NCBI RefSeq assembly: GCF_009720625.1 | Contig: NZ_CP046266.1 | Span: 1,931,501 to 1,995,500, forward strand | Length of the DNA: 64,000 nt | Source: Metabacillus sediminilitoris | GTDB lineage: Bacteria > Bacillota > Bacilli > Bacillales > Bacillaceae | Direction of reading: 5' to 3' | In this document: in pieces, positions 50,204 through 58,731 of the stretch | Layout of the letters: each line of letters starts with the position of its first letter | How positions within the stretch are numbered: the stretch's first letter is position 1 | The notes under the pieces: model-generated | Databases searched by the model: none | Told to the model about the DNA's origin: nothing | What the model saw: the letters and a program-made list of their open reading frames with translations, nothing else | Made by a program: the position numbers and the translations under genes

Positions 50204-51844
50204 ATGACAAATCAAAAAAATGAGGTCATGAAAATAGACGCTGTTGTCGTAGGAGCTGGTTTTTCAGGTTTGTACATGCTTTACCGCTTACGAGAGGCTG
50301 GTTTTCGTACGCGAGTTTTCGAAGCAGCTGATGGTGTAGGCGGGGTATGGCATAAAAATCGTTATCCTGGAGCCCGTTGTGACAATGAAAGTATCGATTA
50401 TAACTTTACTTTCTCAGAAGAACTTTTCAAGGAATGGAATTGGTCTGAAAAGTTTTCCAAGCAGTCGGAAATATTAGAGTACCTTAACTATGTGGCAGAT
50501 AAATTTGATTTGCGTCGTGATATTCAGCTCAATACTCGTATTACTGCGGCACATTATGACGAGCAGGATAATAGGTGGACGATTCAAACGGATGAAGGAA
50601 GTACACTAAGTGCTAAGTACTTTATTTCAGGAGTGGGCTGCCTTTCTGCAGCTAACATTCCAAAGTTTAAAGGGTTAGAGAGCTTTGAAGGTAAGTGGTA
50701 CCACACTGGAAACTGGCCAAAGGAAAATGTAAGCTTCAAGGGGAAACGAGTTGGGGTGATAGGGACTGGTTCCACAGGTATCCAAGTGATTCCAGCGATT
50801 GCACCAGAGGTAGACCACCTTACTGTTTTCCAACGAACACCACAATACAGTGTGCCTTCAAGGAACCATGCATATGACCCGGAATATTTAAAACAAGTGA
50901 AAGACAACTTCAGTGAGTTTAAGCGCAAACGGCGCTATTCATTTGGTGGATTCCCTAATGATGTGGAAGCTAGACCTTCGGCATTAAATGATACTCCAGA
51001 AGAACGTGAGAAGTTGTACGAGGCGGCTTGGCAAAAAGGAGCGGTTAGTAGTTTCTTTCTCGAAACCTACCAAGATTTGACTGTTAACGAAGAAGCGAAT
51101 GAAACATTGTCAAAATTTATCCGTCAAAAAATTAAAGAGATCGTCCACGATCCAGAAGTGGCAGAGAAATTATCACCGACCTATTTTTATGGAACGAAAC
51201 GGCCGATACAGGATACGAATTATTATGAAACCTATAACCGCGAAAATGTTAGTTTAGTAGATGTCAAGGCAAATCCAATTGTTGAGATTACACCAAAAGG
51301 GATTCGAACAACCGATGGGGAGTATGAACTTGACATCATTATTTTTGCAACAGGTTATGATGCGATGACAGGATCGTTATTTAAAATTGATATTCGTGGA
51401 AAAGATGGGCTGACACTAAAAGAAAAGTGGGAGAATGGTGAGCAAACCAAAACATATCTAGGAATTGCAACTTCTGGTTTTCCTAATATGTTTATGATCA
51501 CAGGTCCTGAGAGTCCTTCTGTATTAAGTAATGTACCTACTTCGATTGAACAACATGTTGAATGGATTTCAGATTGTATCGAATATCTTCAAAAAAATGA
51601 CATTGATACCCTTGAGGCGAAAGCAGAAGCGGAAGAGGAATGGAGTAAGCATTGTCGTGAAGTGGCAGAAGCCACTCTGTTTACGAAGACTGAATCTTGG
51701 TATATAGGTGCGAATGTCCCTGGTAAGCCGCAACGATTCCTCATCTATCTTGGCGGGGTTGGACCGTACCGTGAAAAATGCAGCGATGTTGCGTCAAAGG
51801 GATATGAGGGATTCTTATTACAATCCACATTAAAAAAAGTCTGA
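50204..51844 (+). CDS. Flavin Baeyer-Villiger monooxygenase (cyclohexanone monooxygenase type)
   Basis: 546 residues. The FAD-binding motif is VVVGAGFSGLYMLYRLREAG (15-34). The full BVMO fingerprint FxGxxxHxxxWP is present as FEGKWYHTGNWP (161-172). The NADPH-binding motif GVIGTGSTGIQVIP begins at about 184, and ATGYDAMTG follows later. The enzyme inserts oxygen next to a ketone to give an ester or lactone, using NADPH and O2. AAGGGAGGAATAATCAAG precedes the ATG. Together with the esterase upstream it forms a two-step ketone cleavage unit. Confidence 0.94.
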   Translation: MTNQKNEVMKIDAVVVGAGFSGLYMLYRLREAGFRTRVFEAADGVGGVWHKNRYPGARCDNESIDYNFTFSEELFKEWNWSEKFSKQSEILEYLNYVADKFDLRRDIQLNTRITAAHYDEQDNRWTIQTDEGSTLSAKYFISGVGCLSAANIPKFKGLESFEGKWYHTGNWPKENVSFKGKRVGVIGTGSTGIQVIPAIAPEVDHLTVFQRTPQYSVPSRNHAYDPEYLKQVKDNFSEFKRKRRYSFGGFPNDVEARPSALNDTPEEREKLYEAAWQKGAVSSFFLETYQDLTVNEEANETLSKFIRQKIKEIVHDPEVAEKLSPTYFYGTKRPIQDTNYYETYNRENVSLVDVKANPIVEITPKGIRTTDGEYELDIIIFATGYDAMTGSLFKIDIRGKDGLTLKEKWENGEQTKTYLGIATSGFPNMFMITGPESPSVLSNVPTSIEQHVEWISDCIEYLQKNDIDTLEAKAEAEEEWSKHCREVAEATLFTKTESWYIGANVPGKPQRFLIYLGGVGPYREKCSDVASKGYEGFLLQSTLKKV

Positions 51845-51963
51845 AATGGTAACTTTGTCAAATGAAGATTTAATAATGGTTGCCGGTTTACAAAAATAAT
51901 GACATGCCCTGTCACTAATCATATCGATCAGTGACAGGCAGCATGTAAATAGGAGGGTATTTT

Positions 51964-52410
51964 ATGGCAAAAACATTGGAAGAAAAGATCAATGAATTAG
52001 AAGCTCGTCACAAAATTAAAGAATTGATTGCAAACTATAATCATGGATACGATAAACAGGATATCGAATTATTTATGGATATTTGGGAAGAGAATGCCAT
52101 CTGGGATTGGGGTACACCACAAGAAATTTATCAAAATAAAGAGGAGATTTTAGAAAGGCTGCAGATTAGTTGGAGGGATATTCCGCAAACACATCATTAT
52201 ACGGTAAATACCGTGATTTCTTTTGAAAGTAAGAATAGTGAAGCAACAGCCATTTCAGATCTTGATGCAACTGTCATTGATAAGGAAGGTGTACCTTCAA
52301 TGATAGCTGGTTCTTATTATGATACATTCAGTAATCGAACAGGTAAATGGCGTTTTATCGAAAGGAAGATAAAAATCCATCACTCAACACCTGTTTCAGA
52401 GGTCAGATAA
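51964..52410 (+). CDS. NTF2-like/SnoaL-fold protein
   Basis: 148 residues with the pattern of the SnoaL-like group: ELEARHKIKELIANYNHGYD, LFMDIWEENAIWDWGTPQ, THHYTVNTVISFES and the closing WRFIERKIKIHH. Members act as small isomerases, hydratases or ring-hydroxylating dioxygenase-type accessory proteins; the activity cannot be read here. AGGAGGGTATTTT precedes the ATG. It lies 119 bases after the BVMO and likely belongs to the same pathway or operon. Confidence 0.8.
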   Translation: MAKTLEEKINELEARHKIKELIANYNHGYDKQDIELFMDIWEENAIWDWGTPQEIYQNKEEILERLQISWRDIPQTHHYTVNTVISFESKNSEATAISDLDATVIDKEGVPSMIAGSYYDTFSNRTGKWRFIERKIKIHHSTPVSEVR

Positions 52411-52554
52411 ATCTTCCTAACGTAATAATAGATTATTATTTCAATAAGTTTTTAACAACATTAAGGTGTTCCAAATATGATCAATAACCTGTAATTCCAT
52501 AATAGTTGGATTACAGGTTATTTAGATGATGAACATTTAATTCATGAAGACGCA

Positions 52555-53250
52555 TTATGAAATAGAACCTCTTCGAAGTAATTCAGCTACTGCCTCAACT
52601 CGGTTATTTACTTCTAGCTTTTTTATGGCAGATTTAATGTAATCCTTTACTGTATATTCACTAATTCCCATGGATTTTGTCATTTCCTTTATACTCTCGC
52701 CGCATGAAATTCGTTGCATGACTTCGCTTTCTCGTTTGCTTAGTTTGCCAATTGATTGCCCTTCCTTGTTGCTCTCAATGATTTTTCCAACTAATTTTCC
52801 GTATAAAGTAAGAAACGATAAAAGCTTTTCGTCGCAAGTAAAATTTCTAGGTAATTCACGTCCAATAAAGTAGCCGACTGGAGTTGAACTAAAGCAAATC
52901 GGTATGATGAAGTGATCATTCTTTTCATTAGGGTTCGTATATTTACTACCATATTTTTCAAAAAACTCTTCGTTCGAAATATACATGGCTCTCCTTTTTC
53001 GTAAGGAGCTATAAATAGGAGGTAAGTTTCGGAGGTCATCTCTCACGTGTCCAATATAGTGTAAACCTGATGAATTGATTTTAAGGATTCCTTCAGCGAT
53101 GTTTCCAAGTGGTGAATATCTAAATAAATGTACTTCCTGGATAGGGAATAATTCGAGTAAACCTTTCGTGCATAGATTTAGTTTTTCTTCATGAGTTGAG
53201 GCTTTATTAAGGTTTGATATATACTCGTGTATTGTTGATTCATTTAACAT
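52555..53250 (-). CDS. LuxR-family regulator with GAF-like sensor region
   Basis: 231 residues. The C-terminal HTH (about 165-231) reads LSKRESEVMQRISCGESIKE, then MGISEYTVKDYIKSAIKKLE, typical of GerE/LuxR. The N-terminal part (about 15-155) is alpha/beta and GAF-like (ELFPIQEVHLFRYS, YFIGRELPRNF) and may bind a small effector. No receiver domain is present. It is convergent with the NTF2-like gene and probably controls the BVMO operon. AGGGAGG precedes the ATG. A cre-like box lies 55-68 bases upstream. Confidence 0.85.
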   Translation of the reverse strand: MLNESTIHEYISNLNKASTHEEKLNLCTKGLLELFPIQEVHLFRYSPLGNIAEGILKINSSGLHYIGHVRDDLRNLPPIYSSLRKRRAMYISNEEFFEKYGSKYTNPNEKNDHFIIPICFSSTPVGYFIGRELPRNFTCDEKLLSFLTLYGKLVGKIIESNKEGQSIGKLSKRESEVMQRISCGESIKEMTKSMGISEYTVKDYIKSAIKKLEVNNRVEAVAELLRRGSIS

Positions 53251-53304
53251 ATTTAACCTCCCTTATCTACCTTGTGGGGTTTATCTCGTAAATTTCGCAA
53301 TAAA

Positions 53305-53318
53305 AGTAAACGCTTACA
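53305..53318. promoter_or_regulatory. cre-like CcpA site upstream of luxR-type gene
   Basis: AGTAAACGCTTACA agrees with cre at 13 of 14 positions and is nearly palindromic. It lies in the promoter region of the minus-strand LuxR gene, linking the BVMO cluster to carbon status. Confidence 0.55.
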
Positions 53319-53728
53319 AAAATGATAAAGTAATAAGCTAATTCGGTATGTTAGGAGTTATGTATTTTTTAGATCTAAATCTCTTTTTACAGAAGGAAGC
53401 TTCTTATTATGTAAGAATACATTGTAAAATTTTATCCATTTATCATGCTCCTTGTTATTATTTTTTGAAAATTAATGTAAGATATATAACCAATATTATA
53501 CTGCAGAAGTTAGTAGATAAAGTCCTTTAAACGAGGTTGATGCCCCCCACTTTTGAGGGGGGTATTAGAATATTAGCTATTAAAAGAATACGATAATGAA
53601 TTCATTATAACAAAAATCCCTGATAAAAAGGAGGCACAACTCTTTGGATCTATTTAAGTACTATTAAATTTTATTTTCAGTTCCAATGTAAACACTTAAG
53701 GTATATTAATATTTTAGAAATAAAAATA
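53319..53728. other. AT-rich spacer before the toxin locus
   Basis: No supported gene. CCCCCC and GGGGGG form a short perfect hairpin at 53543-53562, without a clear T-run on either strand. A 60-codon open frame (53348-53530) lacks a binding site and is not called. Confidence 0.45.
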
Positions 53729-53757
53729 CGAACATATGTTCTGTTTTATGCTATAAT
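53729..53757 (+). promoter_or_regulatory. LexA (SOS) box and extended -10 promoter of type I toxin
   Basis: CGAACATATGTTCT (53729-53742) agrees with the Bacillus LexA consensus CGAACRNRYGTTYC at 13 of 14 positions. TGCTATAAT, an extended -10 with perfect TATAAT (53752-53757), starts 7 bases after it, so the box covers the -35. LexA should repress the toxin until DNA damage. Confidence 0.7.
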
Positions 53758-53824
53758 AATTTTGCAATAGCTAGGAAACTCAAGGGTGGTCAGTGTTACC
53801 CCGGAAGGAAAGGGGGTGATGCCT

Positions 53825-53911
53825 ATGATGACAGTATTTCAGACGTTAATGCTTATGATAGCATTTGCAACTTTGGTATTGTCCATCATATCTTTTAGAG
53901 ACAAAAAATAA
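53825..53911 (+). CDS. Small hydrophobic type I toxin (BsrE/holin-like toxin family)
   Basis: 28 codons: MMTVFQTLMLMIAFATLVL followed by SIISFRDKK. One membrane helix and a charged tail, like BsrE and the 'putative holin-like toxin' family, which damage the membrane. The binding site GGAAAGGGGGTGAT is very strong but ACCCC (53798-53802) can pair with GGGGT (53813-53817), hiding it, as in other type I toxins. A convergent antisense RNA and terminator lie at the 3' end, and a LexA box is in the promoter. Initiation at the second ATG (53828) is possible. Confidence 0.8.
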   Translation: MMTVFQTLMLMIAFATLVLSIISFRDKK

Positions 53912-54046
53912 CCCACCCTTGAGCTCTGCAGTGCAATAGGGTGAGTTATTTACCTTAACACGCTGATCCCCTTGAAGGGAACCTGCTATTGTATGACTGT
54001 TTGGTGTTCCCGCACCGAGCAGTCTTTTTTAGTTTATGCTTTTTCT
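53903..54046 (-). ncRNA. Predicted antisense RNA antitoxin
   Basis: On the minus strand TTTTCA (54076-54081), a 17-base spacer and TATAAT (54053-54058) form a good promoter. The RNA would run leftward across the 3' end of the toxin mRNA and stop at a hairpin AACTCACCCT/AGGGTGGGTT followed by ATTTTTT (53903-53950), which reaches the toxin stop codon. The roughly 140-base convergent overlap matches bsrE/SR5- and txpA/RatA-type systems. Ends are estimates. Confidence 0.7.
53995..54030 (+). terminator. Terminator of the toxin mRNA
   Basis: GACTGTTTGGTG pairs with CACCGAGCAGTC over a short loop, followed by TTTTTT. Near-identical hairpins occur at 27116-27151 and, more decayed, at 54256-54296. 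Confidence 0.8.
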
Positions 54047-54114
54047 AGTATTATTATATCCAAAGATACAATGCTTGAAAAGCAATGAAAAGAAAAGCAT
54101 AAAAAGAAACTCAA

Positions 54115-54197
54115 TTCTCATGATAGCATTTGCAAGTTTGGTATTGTCCATCATATCTTTCAGAGACAAAAAATACCCCATCCTTGAGCGAGGCTGA
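54115..54197 (+). pseudogene. Decayed type I toxin gene (second copy)
   Basis: From ATG 54120 the frame reads MIAFASLVLSIISFRDKK, identical to the intact toxin except one residue, but the N-terminal ten codons are gone and the stop has changed to TAC, giving a tail YPILERG. No binding site or promoter is left. The antisense promoter downstream is kept. Confidence 0.7.
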
Positions 54198-54314
54198 ACA
54201 ATAGGGTGAGTTATTTACCCAACAACAAAGCTGACCCCTTGATGGGACTTGCTATTGTATGAATGTTTGGTGTACCAGCACCGAGCAGTCTTTTTATATA
54301 TATTTCTATTTAAT
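54170..54314 (-). ncRNA. Predicted orphan antitoxin RNA of the second copy
   Basis: The minus strand keeps TTTTCA (54344-54349), a 17-base spacer and TATAAT (54321-54326), exactly as in the intact locus. The RNA would cover the region homologous to the toxin mRNA 3' end. The terminator stem is weaker but TATTTTTT remains. Ends are estimates; expression is unproven. Confidence 0.5.
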
Positions 54315-54454
54315 ACTTTTATTATAGACAAAGATTACATGATTGAAAACGAATGAATAGAAAGGCAAAAAGTGAAAGAAAGTTAATACGAATGCCGTTA
54401 GAAATCTAGGATTTTCCAAATAGGGGATTCCTTGTTTTTTTATTTTTAATGTTT

Positions 54455-54488
54455 AGTTAAGGTACTGCAAATTAAGAGTTAAGGTACT
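54455..54488 (+). promoter_or_regulatory. Direct repeat, possible operator
   Basis: AGTTAAGGTACT occurs at 54455-54466 and 54477-54488, 22 bases start to start, about two helical turns. It lies just upstream of the broken ABC transporter gene, so it may be its old operator. Confidence 0.35.
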
Positions 54489-54516
54489 TGGATTAGAGTA
54501 AGTGTAACGATAGGTA

Positions 54517-54876
54517 ATGGAGGAGAATTACATATCAATTTATATTATTGAAACATCAAATTTAACGAAGAAGTTTGGAAAGTTTTTGGCAGTGGATCAA
54601 GTGAATATACAGGTTCCGAAGGGTGGGATTTATGGATTTCTTGGACCAAATGGTGCCGGGAAATCAACAACAATTCGGATGTTGCTCGGACTAATTAAGG
54701 AAACAAAAGGGGAAGTAAAGGTATTTGGAAAGTCGATAAAGAAAGAGCGGCTGGATATTTTAAAAAAACGTGTTGGTTCCATGGTTTAAACACCTTCTTA
54801 TTACGGACATTTAACAGCATATGAAAACTTGGAGGTTACAAGAAAACTATTAGGCGTGGAAAAAAGTGAAGGTAAA
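54517..54876 (+). pseudogene. ABC transporter ATPase, broken
   Basis: The frame gives LTKKFGKFLAVDQVNIQVP and the Walker A GFLGPNGAGKSTTIRMLLGL, then KKRVGSMV and a TAA at 54787-54789 in place of what is usually Glu, after which TPSYYGHLTAYENLEVTRK continues the normal sequence. The gene stops where IS3-type sequence begins at about 54877, so signature and Walker B are missing. It resembles bacitracin/antibiotic-resistance type ATPases (BcrA-like). Confidence 0.8.
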
Positions 54877-54877
54877 A

Positions 54878-55163
54878 TTAGTCGAGGTTCAGCATAAAGG
54901 TGAAGAAATTTTCACTAGGGTTTTCGCCAAGTAATTTCTTTAGTTGATCATTTTCTTGGGATAGTTTCTTTGTTTCAAGTGGAGTAGCATCCACCGGACT
55001 GTTAACCGATTCGAATTTGCCCTTCTTTATATTCTTTTGCCCAGCGATTAACCATATGGGGACTAAGTTAATATCTGCGAGCAACGACAGCAGCATTGCC
55101 AGTTTCGATTGCTTCTTTACAAACTTGAATTTTAAATTCCTTTGGATGATGTTTACGTTTCAT
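54878..55163 (-). pseudogene. IS3-family (IS150-like) OrfA transposase relic
   Basis: From ATG 55163 the minus strand reads MKRKHHPKEFKIQVCKEAI and ETGNAAVVARRY, a TAA, then SPHMVNRWAKEYKEG. After a frame change it continues SVNSPVDATPLETKKLSQEN and DQLKKLLGE. These are the HTH and leucine-zipper parts of an IS3-group OrfA. No OrfB is present. The relic joins directly to the broken ABC gene, so the IS likely inserted there and later decayed. Confidence 0.75.
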
Positions 55164-55346
55164 GATGTCAGATCCTTTTGATATTTTTATAATAAAATAA
55201 TTAATTAGAGCTGTCCAAGTCATTTTGGGGCCTTAAGAGAAAGCAAGCAAGTTGATAAATAGGAAAGGCTTGCTATCATATGCAGATTTCCATATTATTA
55301 GATTAATATCCAAAATTTGAATTATTACCCAGAAGGAGGTAGCGTT

Positions 55347-57365
55347 ATTCAAGAACAGGTTAGGGTATTTTTTATTATCATTAGTTTCCTTTTATTTATG
55401 TCATTATCACAACGTTTAGTAATTGCTGAAGATAAAACATATAAAATCGCTGGGGAATGGGCTCTTCCTCCTTTTTCTTATAAAGATCAACGAGGATCAC
55501 TGACTGGCATAAATATTGATTTAATGAAAAAAATCGCAGATGAAAATGGGCTTACTTTTGAATATATACCAATGGAGATTCATGAAGCGGAACAGGCATT
55601 AAGAGATGGTGAAGTAGATGCGATAGCAGGGATAACATACAGCACCGAAAAGGATAAAGTATTTGATTTTACTCAACCCTACTTTACGATGTCAGATTCT
55701 TTGATTATCCCTATGGAGAGTAGGGATAAAATTAAAAGTATCGAGGATATTAGGGAAATGCATATTGTCCTGCAAGATAATACTCCTGTTCTAAGCACGT
55801 TATTAAATTTAAGGAATACGAATCTTACTTTGGTGACAAATCACTACACTGGTCTTTTGATGCTTTTAAATGACCGATCTGAAATTTTTATTGGGAATAA
55901 ATTTACATCTTCCTTCTTTTTAAAAGAGTTTGGTCAAGAAGAAAATTACCTCATTCTAGATGAAGTAATGAATCCGGTAGATTATGCGATTGCAGTAAAG
56001 GAAGGGGATGAGGACCTCCTTTTAATAATTAATCAAACGCTTACAAAATTAAAGGCTACGGGAGAAGTAAGTAAATTAATTGATGAATGGGTTAGTCCAG
56101 AAAACGAGGCTAAAATTGCTCGTTTGGAACATTTTATCTTCTTATTATTTATATTTCTTTTGATTGGTGCACTCATTCTTATTGTAATCTATATTTGGAA
56201 TCAACGATTAAAAGAAGCTGTGAACATTCATACAAAAGACCTCCAACTATTAAATGAAGATTTACAAAAACAACGGCAACGAACTGCTGATAGCCATGCA
56301 TTTAAAGATCAAATTTTAAATAATATAGACACGGGCATCGTAACTTTCGATATCGATTTTAAGATAACGAGCTGTAATAAGCGGGCATTGGAAATTCTTG
56401 AGCTTCCCGCCGATACAAAGTACAACCTTCAGCATTCTCCCATTTTTTTGAAGCTTTTTGAGCATTATCGTTTTGGTCAAGTTTTGCAACAAGAAAATGC
56501 TGAATATTATCGCTTTTTAGAAATAAATGATAATGGAGAACGCAAGGTAATCTATTATTCTCTAAATAAAATGTTTAACTCACTTGAAAACCAGGCAGGC
56601 TATTTGCTCTCAATGAACGACGAAACAGAAAAAAAGAAACTCGAACAAAAGCTAATTACACAGGAAAAGCTCCACGCGCTTGGCCAGTTAGTAGCTGGTG
56701 TAGCTCATGAAATTCGGAACCCGTTAACGTCAATTAAAACCTTCATAGACCTAATTCCAAAGAAATACGATCAACCGAAATTTCAAAAGGTACTTATGGA
56801 GCATTTACCAGAAGAAGTGAACAGACTAAATAGGATTGTAACAGACTTAATTGACTATGCTCGTCCTAGCTTACCTAATATTCAACACTGCACTGCCCTC
56901 GAGCTGACATCCTTACTAGCTATACTACAAGTAAACATGGATAAAAACAGGATTGAATTTAAACAATACATAGAACCTGACCTTGTTTTTAACATTGATC
57001 CACAGCAAATTCGTCAGGTCCTCTTTAATCTATTATTAAATGCCATTCATGCAGTGGAAGAATCAGAAGTAAAGGAAATTAAAATCATAATGGAGAAAGA
57101 GGATTTCGAGAAAGGGAGGATTATGATTAGAGATACTGGTAAAGGAATGGAGCAAGGGGAACTAAACCATATCTTTGAACCATTTTTTACGACAAAGGGA
57201 AAAGGCGTCGGATTGGGGTTGAGCTTATCCTACAATTTAATAAAAGAAAACAATGGAGATATACAAGTAAACAGTATTCCTAATAAAGAAACCACATTCA
57301 CGGTTGTATTGCCTTTATATCAAAAGGAGGAGATTCGGAATGAAGCCAAGAGTACTGGTTATTGA
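55347..57365 (+). CDS. Sensor histidine kinase with extracellular solute-binding domain
   Basis: About 672 residues. After a signal segment (VFFIIISFLLFMSLSQRLVI) comes an SBP_bac_3 domain (about 25-250; KIAGEWALPPFSYKD, GINIDLMKKIADENG) that senses a small ligand outside. Then a membrane span (about 260-280), coiled linker, PAS domain (about 320-430), HisKA with phospho-His in VAGVAHEIRNPLTS (about residue 453) and HATPase (NLLLNAIHAVEE, DTGKGM, GVGLGLSLSYNLI). The best binding site AAGGAGGT points to ATT at 55347; a TTG at 55317 is the alternative. It pairs with the regulator at 57340. Confidence 0.88.
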   Translation: MQEQVRVFFIIISFLLFMSLSQRLVIAEDKTYKIAGEWALPPFSYKDQRGSLTGINIDLMKKIADENGLTFEYIPMEIHEAEQALRDGEVDAIAGITYSTEKDKVFDFTQPYFTMSDSLIIPMESRDKIKSIEDIREMHIVLQDNTPVLSTLLNLRNTNLTLVTNHYTGLLMLLNDRSEIFIGNKFTSSFFLKEFGQEENYLILDEVMNPVDYAIAVKEGDEDLLLIINQTLTKLKATGEVSKLIDEWVSPENEAKIARLEHFIFLLFIFLLIGALILIVIYIWNQRLKEAVNIHTKDLQLLNEDLQKQRQRTADSHAFKDQILNNIDTGIVTFDIDFKITSCNKRALEILELPADTKYNLQHSPIFLKLFEHYRFGQVLQQENAEYYRFLEINDNGERKVIYYSLNKMFNSLENQAGYLLSMNDETEKKKLEQKLITQEKLHALGQLVAGVAHEIRNPLTSIKTFIDLIPKKYDQPKFQKVLMEHLPEEVNRLNRIVTDLIDYARPSLPNIQHCTALELTSLLAILQVNMDKNRIEFKQYIEPDLVFNIDPQQIRQVLFNLLLNAIHAVEESEVKEIKIIMEKEDFEKGRIMIRDTGKGMEQGELNHIFEPFFTTKGKGVGLGLSLSYNLIKENNGDIQVNSIPNKETTFTVVLPLYQKEEIRNEAKSTGY

Positions 57366-58716
57366 CGATGAACAAGCAATTTGTAATTCACTTAGCTTTG
57401 CACTTGAAGATGATTATTTCATTATGACCACAACGGATCCGGAGAAAGGCATACTCATGGTGGAAAAAGAACGAGTAGATATTATTCTGCTAGATCTTCG
57501 TATTGGACCTTACAATGGGATAGACGTTTTGCAAAGAATTAAACAAAAAGACCCAAAAGTGACGGTCATCATGATGACCGCTTATGCTTCAATAGAAACA
57601 TCCATTGAAGCAATCAAAATGGGTGCCTATTATTATATTGAAAAACCGATTAATATCGAGAACTTATCATTGCTTTTATTAAGAGCCGCTGAGTTTAAAC
57701 AAATATCTAATAAACTAGAAACACTTCATGAAGAGCTGGAGGAAAGGAAGGGCCATAAAGACTTCTTAGGAAATAGTATGGCTATGAAATATGTATTTTC
57801 GATGATCGATCGCATTAAAGATATCGACTCTTGCGTCTTGATTACAGGAGAAAGTGGAACTGGGAAAGAACTTGTAGCAAAAAGGATTCATTATTCAGGG
57901 AAACGTAAGGATGGACCATTAGAAATTTTGAATTGCGCAGCCATTCCTGAAACATTACTTGAATCTGAATTGTTTGGCTATGAAAAGGGAGCTTTTACAG
58001 GGGCAACACAGTCAAAGGAAGGAAAGTGGGTCGCAGCAAATGGAGGAACTCTATTTCTTGATGAAATTAGTGAGATGCCCCTACCTCTTCAAGCTAAATT
58101 ATTACGGGTAATTCAGGAACGTGAAGTGACACCTCTAGGCTCTAATAAGAAGATCCCATTAGATGTTCGTATTTTATGTGCTGCTAATAAAAATATTGAA
58201 CAAATGGTCCAAGAAGGGACTTTCCGAGAGGATTTGTATTTCAGATTGAACGTTATTCCTATTAAAACACCGCCACTAAGAGAAAGAAAAGAAGATTTAG
58301 CACTGTTGATTGATTATTTCTTGAAAAAGTATTGTAAAGAAATGAACAGAGAAAAGAGATCTATTTCTACAACTGCCCGCAGACTTTTACTAGACTATCA
58401 CTATCCGGGAAATGTTCGTGAGCTAGGGAATATAATTGAATACTCAGTAGCGCTCTCTATTAATACAGTCATTCATGAGGGGGATTTGCCACATTACATT
58501 CTAGAGCAAAAGAAAGGGGAAGGAGGTATTTCTAATGGAAAAAGTATCGTCATTCCTATCGGTCTATCAATGAAGGAAATTGAGAAAAAGGTGATATCCA
58601 AAACTTTAGAACATTGCGGAAAACACCGCCAAAGGACGGCCCAGACATTACAAATTTCTGAAAGAAGTCTCCGAGATAAAATTAAACTGTATGAGATTGA
58701 AAAATCACGAAATTAA
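57340..58716 (+). CDS. NtrC-type sigma-54-dependent response regulator
   Basis: 458 residues. Receiver domain 1-120 with Asp52 in IILLDLRIGP as phosphorylation site. AAA+ domain about 140-375: Walker A GESGTGKE (170-177), the sigma-54 contact loop GAFTGA (217-222) and LFLDEISEMPL. A Fis-type HTH closes the protein (RQRTAQTLQISERSLRDKIK). The ATG at 57340 has AAAGGAGGAG 7 bases upstream and overlaps the kinase stop by 26 bases. It should bind upstream of the -24/-12 promoter at 58833 and drive the importer operon. Confidence 0.93.
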   Translation: MKPRVLVIDDEQAICNSLSFALEDDYFIMTTTDPEKGILMVEKERVDIILLDLRIGPYNGIDVLQRIKQKDPKVTVIMMTAYASIETSIEAIKMGAYYYIEKPINIENLSLLLLRAAEFKQISNKLETLHEELEERKGHKDFLGNSMAMKYVFSMIDRIKDIDSCVLITGESGTGKELVAKRIHYSGKRKDGPLEILNCAAIPETLLESELFGYEKGAFTGATQSKEGKWVAANGGTLFLDEISEMPLPLQAKLLRVIQEREVTPLGSNKKIPLDVRILCAANKNIEQMVQEGTFREDLYFRLNVIPIKTPPLRERKEDLALLIDYFLKKYCKEMNREKRSISTTARRLLLDYHYPGNVRELGNIIEYSVALSINTVIHEGDLPHYILEQKKGEGGISNGKSIVIPIGLSMKEIEKKVISKTLEHCGKHRQRTAQTLQISERSLRDKIKLYEIEKSRN

Positions 58717-58731
58717 TACATAAATTTGGTT

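Noticed and set aside
53348..53530. 60-codon open frame upstream of the toxin locus
   Set aside because: AT-rich, low-complexity hydrophobic translation without a binding site.
53543..53562. CCCCCC/GGGGGG hairpin as a terminator
   Set aside because: No T-run follows on either strand; it is mentioned only as a hairpin in the spacer.
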